From: Symsagittifera roscoffensis
Lineage: Eukaryota; Xenacoelomorpha; Acoela; Convolutidae
Length of the DNA: 64,000 nucleotides
Assembly (NCBI RefSeq): GCF_963678635.1
Contig: NC_087069.1
Span: 5,995,472-6,059,471 of the forward strand
Direction of reading: 5' to 3'
Shown: positions 33,207 through 45,835 of the stretch, in pieces
How the letters are laid out: each line of letters opens with the position of its first letter
Position numbering within the stretch: the first letter of the stretch is position 1
The notes under the pieces: generated by a model
Seen by the model: the letters and a program-made list of their open reading frames with translations, nothing else
The model's database searches: none
Told to the model about the DNA's origin: nothing
Program-made: the position numbers and the translations under genes

Positions 33207-34126
33207 GAATGGCAAATAAATGCAGTAAGACCCGCATGTACAATGCTCAAATTTGATTGGCTGAAAAATAATACTTTTAACCCAGTGAACTTTCTCACCC
33301 CTTATTTGATTTAGGGGGTAGAATGTTCACTTGGTCCGCGTTGTTTGGGAAACGGTAGAAGAGCCTCAATCTCACTGTTTTTGATGTGGCTTTGCGACAA
33401 ATTGCAACAAGGAGATGGTAACAATGACATAGCAAAGTGTCCTATAAAAATTATTGTGAGCAAAAAGTCCTAGTTTAGCACCGCAGATCACACACTTCAA
33501 ATAACACAAGGATAGCCGGTTACTGCGCAAGTAGCACAAAATGTTCCGACCATAGTCTTTACAGAACACACAAAAAAGTTTTTTTTCCGAATTAACTTTG
33601 TTGTTTCTGGGTGGTGTGATAAAAAGATCTAAACAAAGAACAAATAAAATAGACGTATCAGTAAGCAATTTTTGGAGAAAACTGACTAGAAAAACAAAAA
33701 AAATCATTTAAAAAATATCAAATATGTCACAAATATTTTCAATTTCTTTTGCAAAATTTTTTTGAATTTTTGAATCCCATAATGGCCTTAAAAACTCCAA
33801 AACTAGCTTTACCTGAGTTAAAACTAAAAATTATCATAAGTAATTTAGTGTAAATGGCTTAAGTTAAGCATAACAAGCCTGCTCGCTCAGTTTATTCGCT
33901 CAAGATTCGAATTACGACTGAAAATGCTTTAATATGATAAATCACTCAACCCAGTCAGATGATTTTTGAAAAAAAGAAAGAAAAAAACTAAAACACAACC
34001 AAAGATAAAATTCCTCCCCATGTTTATGGTTGAACAAGAAATGTACTGTTGTCCTATTTTTCTTTCACAAAAATTTCGCCCCTTTAACCCAGATATCATT
34101 ATAAAAAATTATCAGATCATGCTTGA
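33207..34126. repeat. Tandem duplication, second 920-bp copy
   Basis: Directly abuts the first copy. A diverged inverted fragment of the same sequence (GCTACTTGCACAGTAACCGG) occurs near 39970, so the unit belongs to a dispersed family. Confidence 0.95.
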
Positions 34127-34315
34127 ATCCACATAAGGATTCCTAACTTCTGTTACCTCAAAACAGGAAGCCAATTTTTGAACTTGATGGGCTTACCTTC
34201 CAAGAAAACAATGGCAATTGATAAGAAAACTTTGGAAGCTAAAAACTTGCATGTCATCAATCGTGCCACGTAGCCGTTTTCCCTAAATTGCTCAATCAGA
34301 GTTTTTGATTTCGCG

Positions 34316-34930
34316 GGTTGACAAAAAAATGCCTTTCATATAATTTCACTCTACGAAAAATATGCTTACCATACATTTTCATACACATTCATGGACTGAA
34401 AAAAAAGTGAAAAAAAATAGACATTTGTTCAATACTATGATATTTTATAACAAGTGTTTTTCGCCAGTCTTGAACTAAACAACAAGCTTTTTGCCAAACT
34501 TTCTGCCACAAAACTTTTTGAAATTAGCGAAAACAATTTTTTTGTACTAAAATATTTTATGACAAGCTTTTGTTCCGTGGTATGAAAAATATGATGGGCC
34601 TTTTTCAGAGAAAAAATAACAGAATTATTTTCTTTTGAAGTTTTACTATTTGTATGTGGCTGGAAAAGTTTTACTTGGAATGTATGCTTATCATAGCATT
34701 CGGAATCACAATAAAAGTGGTTGCTTTTAAAAAAAAACACAAACTTGTGTTTTTTGGTTGTTTGTGTGAAAAACTCAACGTTATAGACACACAAAAAAAC
34801 TTGGCATGCAATTTCTTTTTTCGTGAAAAAGTATTTGAGCACAGAAACAAGTTTGCAATCAAACATGGGATAAAAATTTCTGTATCCCAATTTGTATTTT
34901 TTCTTTAGAAATAAAATATCACACAATTTT
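34316..34930. mobile_element. Fragment of the TTGACC-ended repeat family
   Basis: GGGTTGACAAAAAAATGCCTTTCATA is the family's left end, followed by CATA-AATTT-CA-A-A-ATGCTTACCATACA repeats. A 163-residue minus-strand ORF (34435-34926) overlaps the AT-rich interior. Its phenylalanine/lysine-heavy composition argues for chance. Confidence 0.5.
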
Positions 34931-36375
34931 CATAAAACAAAGAACTTTTTTATTCACAAAAATGTTTCATTACCGCAAATGCGGCCAGATAACTAATACT
35001 TCCACCACTTTTTTTGTTTGACTCTTAAAATAATTTAAGATAATTTTCGAAAAAAAATGGTGGAAAAACTGCTTGTCAAAAGTTTTATAAGAAAATTGTA
35101 GGCATTTAGACTCAATAAGTGAAATTATATAATTGGCATACTACCACCTATTTTTTAAAAATTAGCGATCTTTTTTGAAAAAAAAACAATAAAACTTCTT
35201 TAGCCAAGTCAATTTTTTAGTCCAAAAAAAGTCGAAGACAACTAAAGCGACAAAAAATTGTATGACACACATTTTTCAATCGTTTTTTTATGACTTGCAT
35301 TTTTCCATAGATAAAACAAATTTGAGTTTAATTTTTCTTATTCATTTTTTGATTGCAAACTTGAAAAATCACTTTTATCACCAAGTGCAGTTTATTTGCG
35401 TGATAACTGCTAGTTACATTTGTGTTTTTTATGACCAAAAATTCTAAATCCTTGGTTAGTGTGTTTTGGTTGAAATATGGAACTTTTCTCAAGTATAAAA
35501 CTGAGCAGTGCCATTAAAAGATTTTTTTTTGGAAATTTTCTCCATTGTGTACAAATGTTTAGCCTAAGTGTTGTGATAAAACAATGAAAAGCAATAGCTG
35601 CTGTTTGATGAGATCATGTTAGAGCGAATTGTTCGACGAACCTGATATTTTACCCGCTGCCCCTGAAACAGGGGTTTTGGTGATCCGATTTATAATTCAT
35701 GCTTCATGAACACAAACGCTCAGTGATAAAAACAAGCCTAAAACGCTGCAATCTGATCTCGCATTGATTTTGATTCAAGTTTCTTATTAGTCACTGTTAA
35801 CAGATCCTACTAATTTCAAGTAGTTTGTTAGATTTGTTACTTTTTTAAGAAATCCAAGTTTCGAAATTTATACCATCTCTCCCCTATCTCGGTTACTCTG
35901 CCTTGATTTTGAAAATTGTAACAAGAGTAAGTCTGTTACTTTATTGCAACCAAGTTAACTCCTAGGTGGCAAGAAGCCTAGATTTTTTATCTTCGCTTTT
36001 TTCTCTTTCAAAGTTCCGTGTTTCTTATTTTTCCTACTTTATCACGATCGGAGACGTCTTAACCTCTGATCATGGTTACTGAACCAAAATGACGCGAAAA
36101 CACTGACAAAGAAGACTCAGACTTTGATGTAAAGTTCATCGCTCGCTGGCTCTTTCCAAAACTGCGCAGTTGCAACAAAAGTCCTGGTGCCGAGGGGTTT
36201 GGATTTTTAACGGTCATTCCTCTGTCGTTTTCGTGCTGCTGCAAAATCGTCTGTTTTATCGACAATCGTTTTCATTGAAAGATACTGTACGAAAGGAAAA
36301 TTGAGCAAGGAGTGTTTTAGTCAATGAAGTAAAAACGGACAGAAATGGTGAAACTCGAAACAAAGCCAACTTATT
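34931..36375. other. Unassigned AT-rich sequence
   Basis: No convincing ORF, RNA gene or repeat boundary. Confidence 0.5.
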
Positions 36376-36674
36376 ATGAAGAAGACTGTTCCCAGGAATG
36401 ATCAAACAGACTCAGCCCTAATTCAAAACCTTTCTGCAAACCTTCAAATCGAAGTAAGAGAGGATGATGTAAAATTGAAAATCTGCAATTCGCCACAGAA
36501 AGGACGCCAAATTCTAATTCTGAAATTCAAGGTTGCATTTTTCAGAAAGGAGTTTTTTTCTCCAAGGCTCAAAAGCTAAGTTTTTCAGAAAACTTCCAAA
36601 ACGTGTTTTTTAATCCTGATTAAACTCCCACTGAGCTAGATAACCAATACCAATCGCGAGAAGACGCAAAATAG
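36376..36674 (+). pseudogene. LINE ORF1 C-terminal remnant
   Basis: Open for 67 residues (LQIEVREDDVKLKICNSPQK, ILILKFKVAFFRKEF). Past a stop, one frame reads NVFFNPD, stop, TPTELDNQYQ. The pattern of a parallel-strand fold followed by a V-F-N-x-D-(L)-T-P-x-E motif is that of ORF1 proteins of CR1-like non-LTR retrotransposons. It is followed 400 bases on by a LINE endonuclease piece on the same strand. Confidence 0.5.
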
Positions 36675-37059
36675 AAGTCGACAATCCCTCTAAAAAACTC
36701 AGAGTCAAAGGTAACAGGGTTATTGGGTATAATAGACTAGAAACTAAGCGCGCGATTGATACTGCATTCGTATTTTGCCTTATTGCTAAAGTTATCTTTC
36801 AATTGAAAAAGACGTAAGTTTCTTGACAGTATTTCGCTGCAAAACCAATTACTTTAGGTTTAACAGAGTCTTGACTTGATTCCTCGGTTTGCGATTCTTC
36901 TCTAATTCAAGGTCAACCTTTCAGGTGCTTATGTAGAAACGATAGATGCTCTGCTTTATATGGCAATTTGACAGCCTTCAAGGACATATTCTCTACGATT
37001 TTCGATAATATCGAATTGAATTAAACGTATTAGACTTCTATTCCAGTGTACTCCTCAAA

Positions 37060-37330
37060 CTGAACACACTGCTTTACTTGATTGTTTTGTTTTACATTCC
37101 ACCCCGTGGGTCATAATTCTTTGTTCATCCAACACTCGTTGAGCACTCAATTCGAAAACTACTTCTGAAGATTCTGGAAGATGTTTTTGCAAAATTCAAT
37201 TCTGAGACCCTCCAACTAATTGTACTCGGTGACATCAATATGCCCATTTTTAGTTGGAGTACTGCACTCAGTCGCCACTTAAATTACAGCAAAACTAGTA
37301 TTATATCCTCATAAAGGAGTCTAACTTGAA
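37060..37330 (+). pseudogene. LINE apurinic-like endonuclease remnant
   Basis: Reads FYIPPRGS, stop, then about 30 residues to LQLIVLGDINMPIFSW. YIPP and GD-N-P--SW are hallmark blocks of the endonuclease/exonuclease/phosphatase domain of jockey/CR1-type LINEs. In the catalytic GDxN box the D and N are kept. Sequence on both sides is frameshifted, and reverse transcriptase is not seen downstream. Probably the same insertion as 36376-36674. Confidence 0.65.
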
Positions 37331-40190
37331 ATATCATATCATTTTCCAAAATTGTTTCAAAGTGGTGTTCACCACGCCAAAGGACAACCGAAAACGTTTT
37401 CAGCGTTCAGTTTTTGATCAACAAGTTTTTACCTAGCCACTCAAAATCAACCGAAGTTTTATGGACTCCATTAAACTTCTAGACAGCTTCCCAGAAAAAT
37501 GTTATGCACGAAAATAAACTGCGCTGAATTGTTCAATGGGACTGAAAAGTAGAAAACAGAAGATTTTCCTAAATTAAACACACCCCTAACTATTCATCTT
37601 AACATCTCTTGGAAAACGACTGTTGTTTAGCGGATGAAACGACTTGAAAACGAAAAAAAAAATCATAGGAATATGTCACATAGAAAAAAGATGCAATTTT
37701 TCTCAAAAAAAAATATTTCAGCTCTGTTTACCTCGTAGACGAGACACCTACTTACTCTCTCAAAAATTGTAAACTTCCTGTTGTATAAACAGTTGCAGGT
37801 GTTCAAAAACTGTTATTTCGGTTAACGCGTAGCTCTGCAACAGCCTGTTATTCTCTGTCTCCACTTGTTCTATGTAGCGGTGGTTAACTTGCATCTTTTT
37901 ATTTTCATTTTTTATTCAGTGACAATTGTTGAAGCAAAAATGGCCTGAAATATGGAAATGCGCTCCACAAAATCAATTACTGAAAGCGTTTATTACTAAG
38001 CTCGCTGTATGAGCTTTCCAGAATCATATCCAACCTGCACAGAACTTGTACCTGGTAATTGAGGTGCCGATGCTGCTCATGTGTTTGCTAAACTAATTGA
38101 TCAAACATTTTTGATACACTTTTTGTGTTCTAATGTCGCTGTTTTTTGTTTTTTTTTGTTCATGAAGTCTTAACTCTCATTTGACAATTCTTCTTTGATC
38201 TTCTGCACAATACTTCTTTCACCGCTTCTGCGCAATTTTTCTTTCATCTTCTTTCCATTTAAGACGAGCGCTTTGTAATTGGAATGGAAACCGAAAACTA
38301 GGATTTTGAACATCAATGATATAATTTAGTTAACTTTACAATCATTAAACGGTGAGCACGGTCAATCATAGTTAGGTTTTGGCAGATACTAACTCAGCAC
38401 ACCGTACAAGAAAATTGATTTTTTTCCCACGGAAACCGATCATTCAAAAGTAGTGGTTGTACAGTTCGTTTTTAGAGTGCCTTTAAACCCTCAAGCCTAA
38501 AAGACGTACATACCACAAGAAATATATAGCTTTTAAGATTTTTAAACAATTTACTAGGTAGTCAAAATTTCAATTAAGGAAAATTTTTACTTGTGTTTAA
38601 GATTTTTAATTCTGACTCTTCAAAGAGCAAATAGAAAAAGTTTTTTTTTCTTATACCGGCAATCATTTATTTGTTTAGCCAAATATACGAACCAAGAAAA
38701 TCAAAATGGCACCAAACTTTTATTATTCTGACTATTTGCTAAATTGTTTTCCCAGGTTGGCGAAAAATTCTTGACATTAAAATTCAAATTATTTCAGAGA
38801 TTAAAAGAAATTGTATGAAAACAGCAAACTAAGCTTTTTTTCAATTTTTCAACCTTCTGGAATTAAATAACAAGTTTTTTGTCAGACTCTTAATTTAAAA
38901 AAATCATGTAAATAGCCAAAGATTTTTTTTATACTATGATTTGTATGATAGCCATTTTTTTCCATAAATGAAATAGAAAAAAAAAGTTGTTTTGAAATTT
39001 TGTATTTTATCCAAAATACATTAACCGAAGATTTCTATCGTATTAAAACTCAAGAATTTAAGTTACTGTTACAACGCAAATAAACTGCATTTGGTGATAC
39101 TAGCTGTGTAAGTTAAAATTATGATTATTCACTCGGAGTTTTATACTGAAAACGTAATTTTTTTTCACAGGAGGCCTCTTTTAAAACAAACGTAGTGTAT
39201 ATCGCAACATATGAAAAAAAATAGTTTCAAAAACACTCCCTTGAGCTTTTCTGATTTTTTAAGTAAAAATTTCAACCTGCGCTACATTTTAGGCGTTTCA
39301 GTCAAATGTCGACTGAAAAAATGCTTAACCATTAATTTTTTTCTACGAAAATGTATGATAATGATTTTTCTGGTATGGTCGTCTACCGGGTTAGTTTTTT
39401 CTTCTGGTTTTTGTTTTCCTAGCAAAAAAGGGTACCACAATTATTTATCGGAATGTGTCTAATAATATATCATATTATAGCACTTTCACTTGCAGTTCAA
39501 ATAATAAAAAAAAAATTGAAAAAAAAATATTCTCGGTGCTGAGACAAACCAGTTTGTAGTTTTCGGTTTTGGGTCTAATAAAAAGCAAGTTAGATGAGGA
39601 AAAGCAGTCTTGCAAAAGCTTAAAAATTCCTAATCAAAGCCGTGAAAACTCAGTTTCTTATTAAAGTTAAAGTTTGGAGTTTAAGGGCCAAATTTTGAAA
39701 CCAAGAAGTTCAAAATTCAAAAATTTTCTGCAAAAACAAATTTAAACTATTTATTCAAAATTCTTTGATTTTTGAATCGTTATTTTTAAAAAAATTTTAT
39801 AGTCATTTTCTAAAAAAAACTACTATTCTATAGGCCTCTTTTACTCTGAATCTCAAATATGCCTAATTTTTTTTACTGGTTCTTTTAACACACCACACAC
39901 AAAAAACGGCATTAATTCGTAAAAAAAGTAAAAATGTATTTTCTCTAGGACAGGTATGAGCCTTCTTTGCTACTTGCACAGTAACCGGCTATCATTGTTT
40001 GAACTTTTTATTAATTGAAATATGAAAATATTCCAATTAGAGTTATATGCCTTGGTAACACTTTATATTTGATTTATGATGCCGGTCACTTCATCGGCTT
40101 AAATAACGAAGAAAAAAACTATTGTTAAACATCGCGATAATGAAGAAAAAACAGAGAAGTCAGTTTAAAAAAAGTAGAAAAAAACAAGTG
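37331..40190. other. Unassigned AT-rich sequence with minor repeat fragments
   Basis: Around 38930-39000 a short stretch resembles the TTGACC-ended family (ATGATTTGTATGATAGCCATTTTTTTCC), and 39960-40000 matches the 920-bp duplicated unit inverted. ORFs present are short and AT-biased. No gene supported. Confidence 0.5.
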
Positions 40191-40194
40191 CTCC

Positions 40195-40509
40195 AAAAGG
40201 TTTAAAAGAGACCCTGATTTTACTGATGGGAGTGCGGGTGGCCAAGAACATGCTCCCCCTACGCCTGCGCACCCTCCCAAACGGGGTTCTCTCCTCACTG
40301 GACTCTCAGGGACTGTCTATAAACCAGTTCAGGATGCCACAGCGCACCCAGAAACTGACGGAGGATCGGAACATACGATCAAGAAGAATGATAATAGCGA
40401 GCTTAGTGATGTGATGGCTGAAATGAGACAATCCACGAGGGTTGCACCAGCGAGGGGTTTAGATGATTCAACTATGACGACGGCAACTTTGAGGTCGGGT
40501 CAATCTTAA
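40195..40509 (+). CDS. Terminal coding exon of an unidentified host gene
   Basis: An open frame without an ATG runs from about 40190 to TAA 40507-40509 and is about 50% G+C in an otherwise strongly AT-rich zone. A purine-rich AAACAAG precedes it as a weak splice acceptor. It encodes about 100 residues, hydrophilic, rich in proline, threonine, serine, aspartate and glycine (DPDFTDGSAGGQEHAPP, MRQSTRVAPARGLDDST, ending LRSGQS), likely disordered. The third reading frame holds a shorter ATG ORF (40226-40414), which I consider a shadow. Upstream exons may include 31700-31870. No family recognised. Confidence 0.5.
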   Translation, partial: KRFKRDPDFTDGSAGGQEHAPPTPAHPPKRGSLLTGLSGTVYKPVQDATAHPETDGGSEHTIKKNDNSELSDVMAEMRQSTRVAPARGLDDSTMTTATLRSGQS

Positions 40510-41123
40510 AAAATTAGGCACATAACTAAAAACATAATATTAGGCATGCTAAAAAAATAATAACATACTTATAAATATATATCTAACTTATTTTTTCTTA
40601 TTTTGTAATAAATGAATCAAAACTTGAGGCGGGAGGTTAAAAAAAAAACATGTAAAGTGATTATTTTACTCTAAAATTCTTTTTAAAAAAATTTTAAAAA
40701 ATTGACGAAACAAATGATGAAACGAAAGATTATAGCAGATTTGTAACTATAAAACAGATATGTTTTTAATATTTTACATTAAGATTTTAAAAATTTGTTT
40801 TGGAGAGAGTAATTAAAATAAAGATTTAAATAAAAGTTCGAGTTCGCGTACCATTCTTGAAAAATGCATAGGTTTAGAAAAAAAATCTTCGTTTTTATTG
40901 ACCCTATTTTTTACCAAAAACCGATAAGAAATCATTGTATAACTACCAACCGCTCCCTCCCCCCTCCCTCCCACGCACTATCTCCCCCTCCCCGTTATGC
41001 AGATTGGGGGTTCAAATTAATTTGAAGACGACACTATACAACTACGATGAAAAAAAAACGGCTTTGAGTATGAATTGATTCGACCCAATTGCAAGAAAAA
41101 ATGCTGATGGCCTTTCACTTCAC
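40510..41123. other. Spacer between two putative genes
   Basis: AT-rich with a C-rich patch at 40950-40995 (CTCCCTCCCCCCTCCCTCCC). It could hold the 3' UTR of the exon above and the 5' end of the gene below. No ORF. Confidence 0.4.
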
Positions 41124-44100
41124 ATGCCTGCTGCCTCTTCAAGCGTGAACAATCCAACCAGCCGCAAAGTGTCTAAGAAAAAGATCAAGTTGCAGCCTCC
41201 TTCTCAAACGGCTACATCAGCTGCCGGAACTTTTGAACACAGTGCTGAAAATTACAACAATAACCCAGCCAGGTCAGTATGTTTCGTTAAGACGAGTCTT
41301 TTGATAAGTAAATTCAAAATTTTAAAGCAATGAAAGTTTTTCTTCAAAAGATTTTCTTTTTTTTACTTCATAAGATTTTCTTTTTTTTCTTCATAAGAAT
41401 TTTTTTTACAAATTTTTCAAATAAGTTTTTTTTTGAAAATTTGTAAGAAAAAGGAAGTTAGCTGCAAAATTTTTTCGAGTGGATTCACAAATATTCAGTA
41501 AATAAGTTGTTCAGAGATCCCGCAATTTTTTTTCTAGCCCCTCCAGCCCGCAATGTGTCACGCCACTGAGAGGTACCTGGCAACACTTAGCTCCAAAAGA
41601 GTACATAGAAGTCCCACATCCCAAAAATGTGGAAATTCTTCGGAGGTATCAAAACGCACCGGGACACTTTTTTCAAGAGCCCAATGAACCCATACGAACT
41701 TGGCCTGAAATCTTAAATCTTGCACGAAAGCCTGCAAACTCAAATCCTGCACCAGGGCCTTCAAACTTAAATCCTGCACCAGGGCCTGCAAACTTAAATC
41801 CTGCACCAGGGCCTGCAAACGTAAATCCTGCACCAGGGCCTGCAAACCCAAATCCTGCACCAGGGCCTTCAAACTTAAATCCTGCACCACAGCCTGGAAA
41901 CTTAAACCCTGCACTACTTTCAAAAGATACGTTTGTTCCTAACCTACAATCGGCGCCCCTGCAAAATGTTCAGGCAAACGTCAAAACTTCAGTTCCAAAT
42001 AATGATACTTCTCTGCAAGGTGAAGCTAAAGTAACAGCACCACCCGTGCGGAACTTGTATAAGTATCAGTTCAAAGCACCAGCAGATCAACAAGGAATGA
42101 ATAATCAAAACCAAAACCAAACAGTATCGAACAATGACCCGGCTGTTTCTTCGAGCCAATCACAGCCAGCACCGAAATTTGTTTCGACCCTTGAAGCTAA
42201 AGTAAACGCGCCACCCGTGCGGAACACGTATAAGTATCAGTTCAAAGCACCGGCAGATCAATCAAGAATGAATAATCAAAGCCAAAAACAAGCGATGTCT
42301 CGTATGACGGGTTACAACGTACAGTTTTTTTTACCGTTACCCTTCCTCAACCGAGAAAAATATATTTTTTTCACATGTAAATCAATAGTTTCAAAAAGCT
42401 ATTGTATATGGTTGCTAAATTGGGCAATTATCATGCATGTACAATTGTAAAACAATCGAGCAAAATTAGCGTAAGTTCCTGTTTGATAAAAAGAGATATT
42501 ATAAAAATGTGCGGAATCGAGTTTTTTAAAGATTTTTGAGACGCTTTGGAAAATTTTTTAGCTTTTCAAAAAATCAAATTTTCTCAAAACTCCTTAAGGA
42601 TTTTCAAAAAAGTGGTACCAATGGGAATCCCCCCCCCCACCCTCACTACCCTGTGTGTCTGCTTAATTCCCTATTCTAATTTTACCTTACCCCACATTCT
42701 GCAGCCTTCGAAATGTGTGGAGGAATTTTTTACCCATATTGTGGGTTAAATGGATAGACCATGTTGAAGAAAGCTCCCATGCAAATGCGGCTATGCCCAA
42801 ATCCTTTTTACGCAAAACGTTAATCAAAAAGACAGGTTTTTTCATTTCATAGTTGTGCATAACTTGGACAATGCATGATTAATAAAATTTTAAATTCAAC
42901 AAACTAGTACCTTTGACAATCTTAGAATTTTGCTGAGTTCATTATGTTGTTTGTGTAAAATGGTGCAGAGGCATTTCAAGCACAAACAATTATTTCATTT
43001 CAAATACAAACTGAGTTTTTGAAATTAATCAAAAAGACAGGTTGTGAGAAGCTCTTTTGAATAAATGCCTAAGCCCAATTATTTCTATACAAAAATTTAT
43101 GGCCTCGGAAATGTCGAATTTACAAATTTTTGACCATTTTTTGAAATTTTTCTTTTTTCTCAAAAACTACCCTCCGTAATCTGAATTTTTGGTTTCAATG
43201 AGAATAACGGGTTTGTGGAAGCTCCCATGCATAAATGGATATGACCAAATTTTTTACTCAATATTTTTTGACCATCGGAATGTCAACGGCCATCGGCCGT
43301 TTTTTGAAAGATTTCGGCTTTTCTCGGATACTACACTCCCAAATCTGAGGTTTTGATTTCAATCAAAAACGCGGGCTTTACCGACTCAGCTCAAATTTCA
43401 TAACGAGAAATTTTATCCCCTCGGAAAAGAGGTATTTGTGATTTATGACCGTTTTTTCAAAGTCTTTCACTTTTCGAAAACTAACATCTCAAATCTGAAT
43501 TTTTGGGTTCAAAAAAAAAGGGTTGAGCGAGGCGTTTAATTTCTGTGAGCCGTTACGTTCAATAGCTAGGCCTCTATTTTAAATAGTTAAAAGTCTCGGG
43601 GGTGGTGAAACGGTTAAAAAAAGCAACGTCTACAGGCTCCCCCAGTTGATAATACGGGATACCCAATGTCTGGGTACCCAATATCCGGAAACCCGTCATC
43701 AGGGTACCCAATGTCAGTGTACCCATCCGGAGACCCATCATCAGGTTACCCTTTGCCAGTGTGCCCATCCGGAGACCCATCGTCAGGGTATCAATCATCA
43801 GGTTACCCAATGACAGGGTACCCAACGTCAGGTTACCCAACGTCAGGTTACCCAATGTCTGGGTACCCAATGTCAGGGTATCCAATATCCGGAGACCCAT
43901 CGTCTGGGTATCCATCGTCAGGTTACCCAATGACAGGGTACCCAATATCCGGATACCCAATGTCAGGGTATCCATCGTCAGGGAATCCAATATCCGGAGA
44001 CCCATCGTCAGGGTATCCAATATCCGGAGACCCATCGTCAGGGTATCCAATATCCGGAAACCCATCGTCAGGGTATCCAATATCCGGAGACCCATCGTCA

Positions 44101-44472
44101 GGGTATCCAATATCCGGAAACCCATCGTCAGGATATGCAATGTCAGGATACCCTGTTGCGACCGCTCCATGGTCAAACAGCGCGGCGCAACACTTCCAAG
44201 TGTCTATGCAGAATTATGATCAGGGTTACTATCCACAGCAACCGTACCAGAATATGCCTGATTCTGGTTATAACTCTGGTTATAACTCAAATGTTCAGCC
44301 ACAAAACATGCCGTTGACCAATCAGCTTGTACCCTCGTACAACACGGCGGGTAATGGTTATTATCAAGCACAGGGACAGAATGTGCCAAATTATCAGCAA
44401 GGACAGCCGCAAAACTTGCCGAGTAACAGTTTTTACGCACAGCCGCCAAATGGCCATTATGGGCGACAGTAA
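41124..44472 (+). CDS. Three-exon host gene for a P/G/S/Y/N/Q-rich repetitive protein (5' end uncertain)
   Basis: Proposed exons 41124-41272, 41538-42318 and 43636-44472 join in frame across GT-AG introns: CAG/GTCAGT to TTTTTTTCTAG, then AAC/GTACAG to GTCTACAG. The product is about 588 residues. Exon 1 has a basic KVSKKKIKLQ. Exon 2 has about six to eight tandem nonapeptides NPAPGPANL (residues ~116-172) and two copies of a ~58-residue unit with KV-APPVRN-YKYQFKAPADQ. Exon 3 opens with APPV again, then about 30 pentapeptides of the GYPMS/GDPSS/GNPSS type (~317-482) and a tyrosine/asparagine/glutamine-rich tail ending at TAA 44470. It resembles structural or prion-like low-complexity proteins, but no family is recognised. 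There is no signal peptide at this ATG, so an upstream exon is possible. Confidence 0.6.
41735..41905 (+). repeat. 27-bp coding minisatellite (NPAPGPANL)
   Basis: Six to eight in-frame copies of AATCCTGCACCAGGGCCTGC plus AAACTTA, within exon 2. Confidence 0.9.
42319..43635 (+). other. Intron 2 of the repetitive-protein gene
   Basis: Starts GTACAGTTTTTTTTACC and ends GCAACGTCTACAG. AT-rich, with a C run at 42636-42643 and repeated CTCCCATGCA--TG--TATG-CCAAAT strings (42770, 43220). No coding signal. Confidence 0.5.
43654..44150 (+). repeat. 15/30-bp coding minisatellite (GYPISGDPSS)
   Basis: Units such as GGGTATCCAATATCCGGAGA CCCATCGTCA, with the 30-bp form homogenised near the 3' end (43985-44130). 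Open ORFs in the other frames are by-products of the 15-bp periodicity. Confidence 0.92.
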
Positions 44473-44609
44473 TGGGTTGAAAAAGGGTAAAACACAATCT
44501 TTTTGATCTCTAGAAAATACGTTAGAGTGAATATTATAATGTAACCAAGAAAAAGTAAACAAATGCTTAAATTAGACTTTTTTGTACAGTTAAATTAGGC
44601 ACAAAAGTG

Positions 44610-44792
44610 GGCTCTCCCCCCACCTACAAACTTTTTAGAGTACTTTTTCTGTTCACATTGTCAGATTAAAATAAGTTTTGGCGTAGGGACTAATTAGGCC
44701 ATGACATAATATTTGGTATTCATAAGCAACCTCGTAAAACCACTTGTTACACCAAAAAATTGATGCTAGTGTGAGGTGGGGGAAAAAGAGCC
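44610..44792. mobile_element. hAT-like MITE with 8-bp target duplication
   Basis: GGCTCTCCCCCCACC to GGTGGGGGAAAAAGAGCC, flanked by CAAAAGTG (44602-44609) and CAAAACTG (44793-44800), 7 of 8 matching. Confidence 0.82.
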
Positions 44793-45830
44793 CAAAACTG
44801 AACCTGAAAAGATGCTTGGCTTTTTCAGTCCTGCATGAATTAATTTCCATCTTTAAAGAACTACCTAGTCGTGTCATAATGTCTCATTTTAATCTCTTGC
44901 TTTCGTCAAGCTTGGAATTCTGTAGGTGAACAAACTTTCAGAAAAGTTGAACTATTTTGTATTACAACTTTTTCACTTTTTCTGAAAGTGCAATTTTTTT
45001 CAATTGATATTTCACCAACCGTACCCAGAGGATTTTCTGTGTAAGATCTAAAATTCTTTATTTCATATGTTAGTTGATTCTCAGATCTGAAATTCTTTGT
45101 TTCATATCTGGATAAGAATTTGAAAGTTCAGATCTGAAATTTGGATTTGAAATAGAAAATTTCAAATCTAAAATAAACTTGAAAAATAAAACTTCAGATC
45201 TAAAACTAGATCTAAAATAACCCATTCGTAAACTATCCAAGCGTTATTTTAACTTTTCACAACCCATTTCAGATCTGAAATTTACACCTTATTAAGATTA
45301 ATTCAATTCGGAATTAGAACATTTACTTACCTGGGTTGATTAAAAAGGCTTGTCCTACAATTTTCATATACTTCATATAATTTTCATACAATTTCGTACC
45401 ATTCCGTGGATACGGAAAGTATTAAGAAAATTCTAAGATAAGCGTTTTTTTTTTTAAATATGGAAATTGTAGAACAAGCATTTTTTCATAAATTTAGAAA
45501 CTGATTTTTTTTTCTAAGCGTTTTTATTTCTCAATTTCTTTCTCAATACTTTTGGGATGTGTTCTTGACCAAACACAAGTGACTAAACCCATGGTTTAAT
45601 CAAAACTAGAGTCAGCAAAGGGTTGATTGTCTGGATTTTACAATGCAATGGAATTGACCTGATTTGGGTAAGAGTTCTCTTCATAAATGATATACTGAAA
45701 GCATCAAACTTTTCAATTTTGGCAAAAATTTTCACCGTTGATTATTTTTGGAATTAAAATTGTCAAATTATCAGTCATCAATCAAGGCATATATAAAATT
45801 GACCCCTCACCTGCAATCGTTTTAGAAAAA
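44640..45830. repeat. Segmental duplication, first unit (~1.2 kb)
   Basis: MITE end, then CCTGAAAAGATGCTTGGCTT, then an AGATCTGAAAT-rich stretch (45040-45290), then a TTGACC-family copy from 45333. The same order recurs from 45836 to 46470 and beyond, at roughly 85-90% identity by eye. The AGATCTGAAAT motif is itself repeated many times. Confidence 0.8.
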
Positions 45831-45835
45831 TTTTC

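Noticed and set aside
34435-34926. 163-residue minus-strand ORF as a gene
   Set aside because: Phenylalanine/lysine-dominated composition reflects AT-rich repeat DNA, and an overlapping plus-strand ORF of similar quality exists. No motif or splice context.
43574-44176. 200-residue minus-strand ORF with TMGLRILDTL repeats
   Set aside because: It is the antisense shadow of the 15/30-bp coding minisatellite in exon 3 of the plus-strand gene. All frames of such a repeat tend to stay open.
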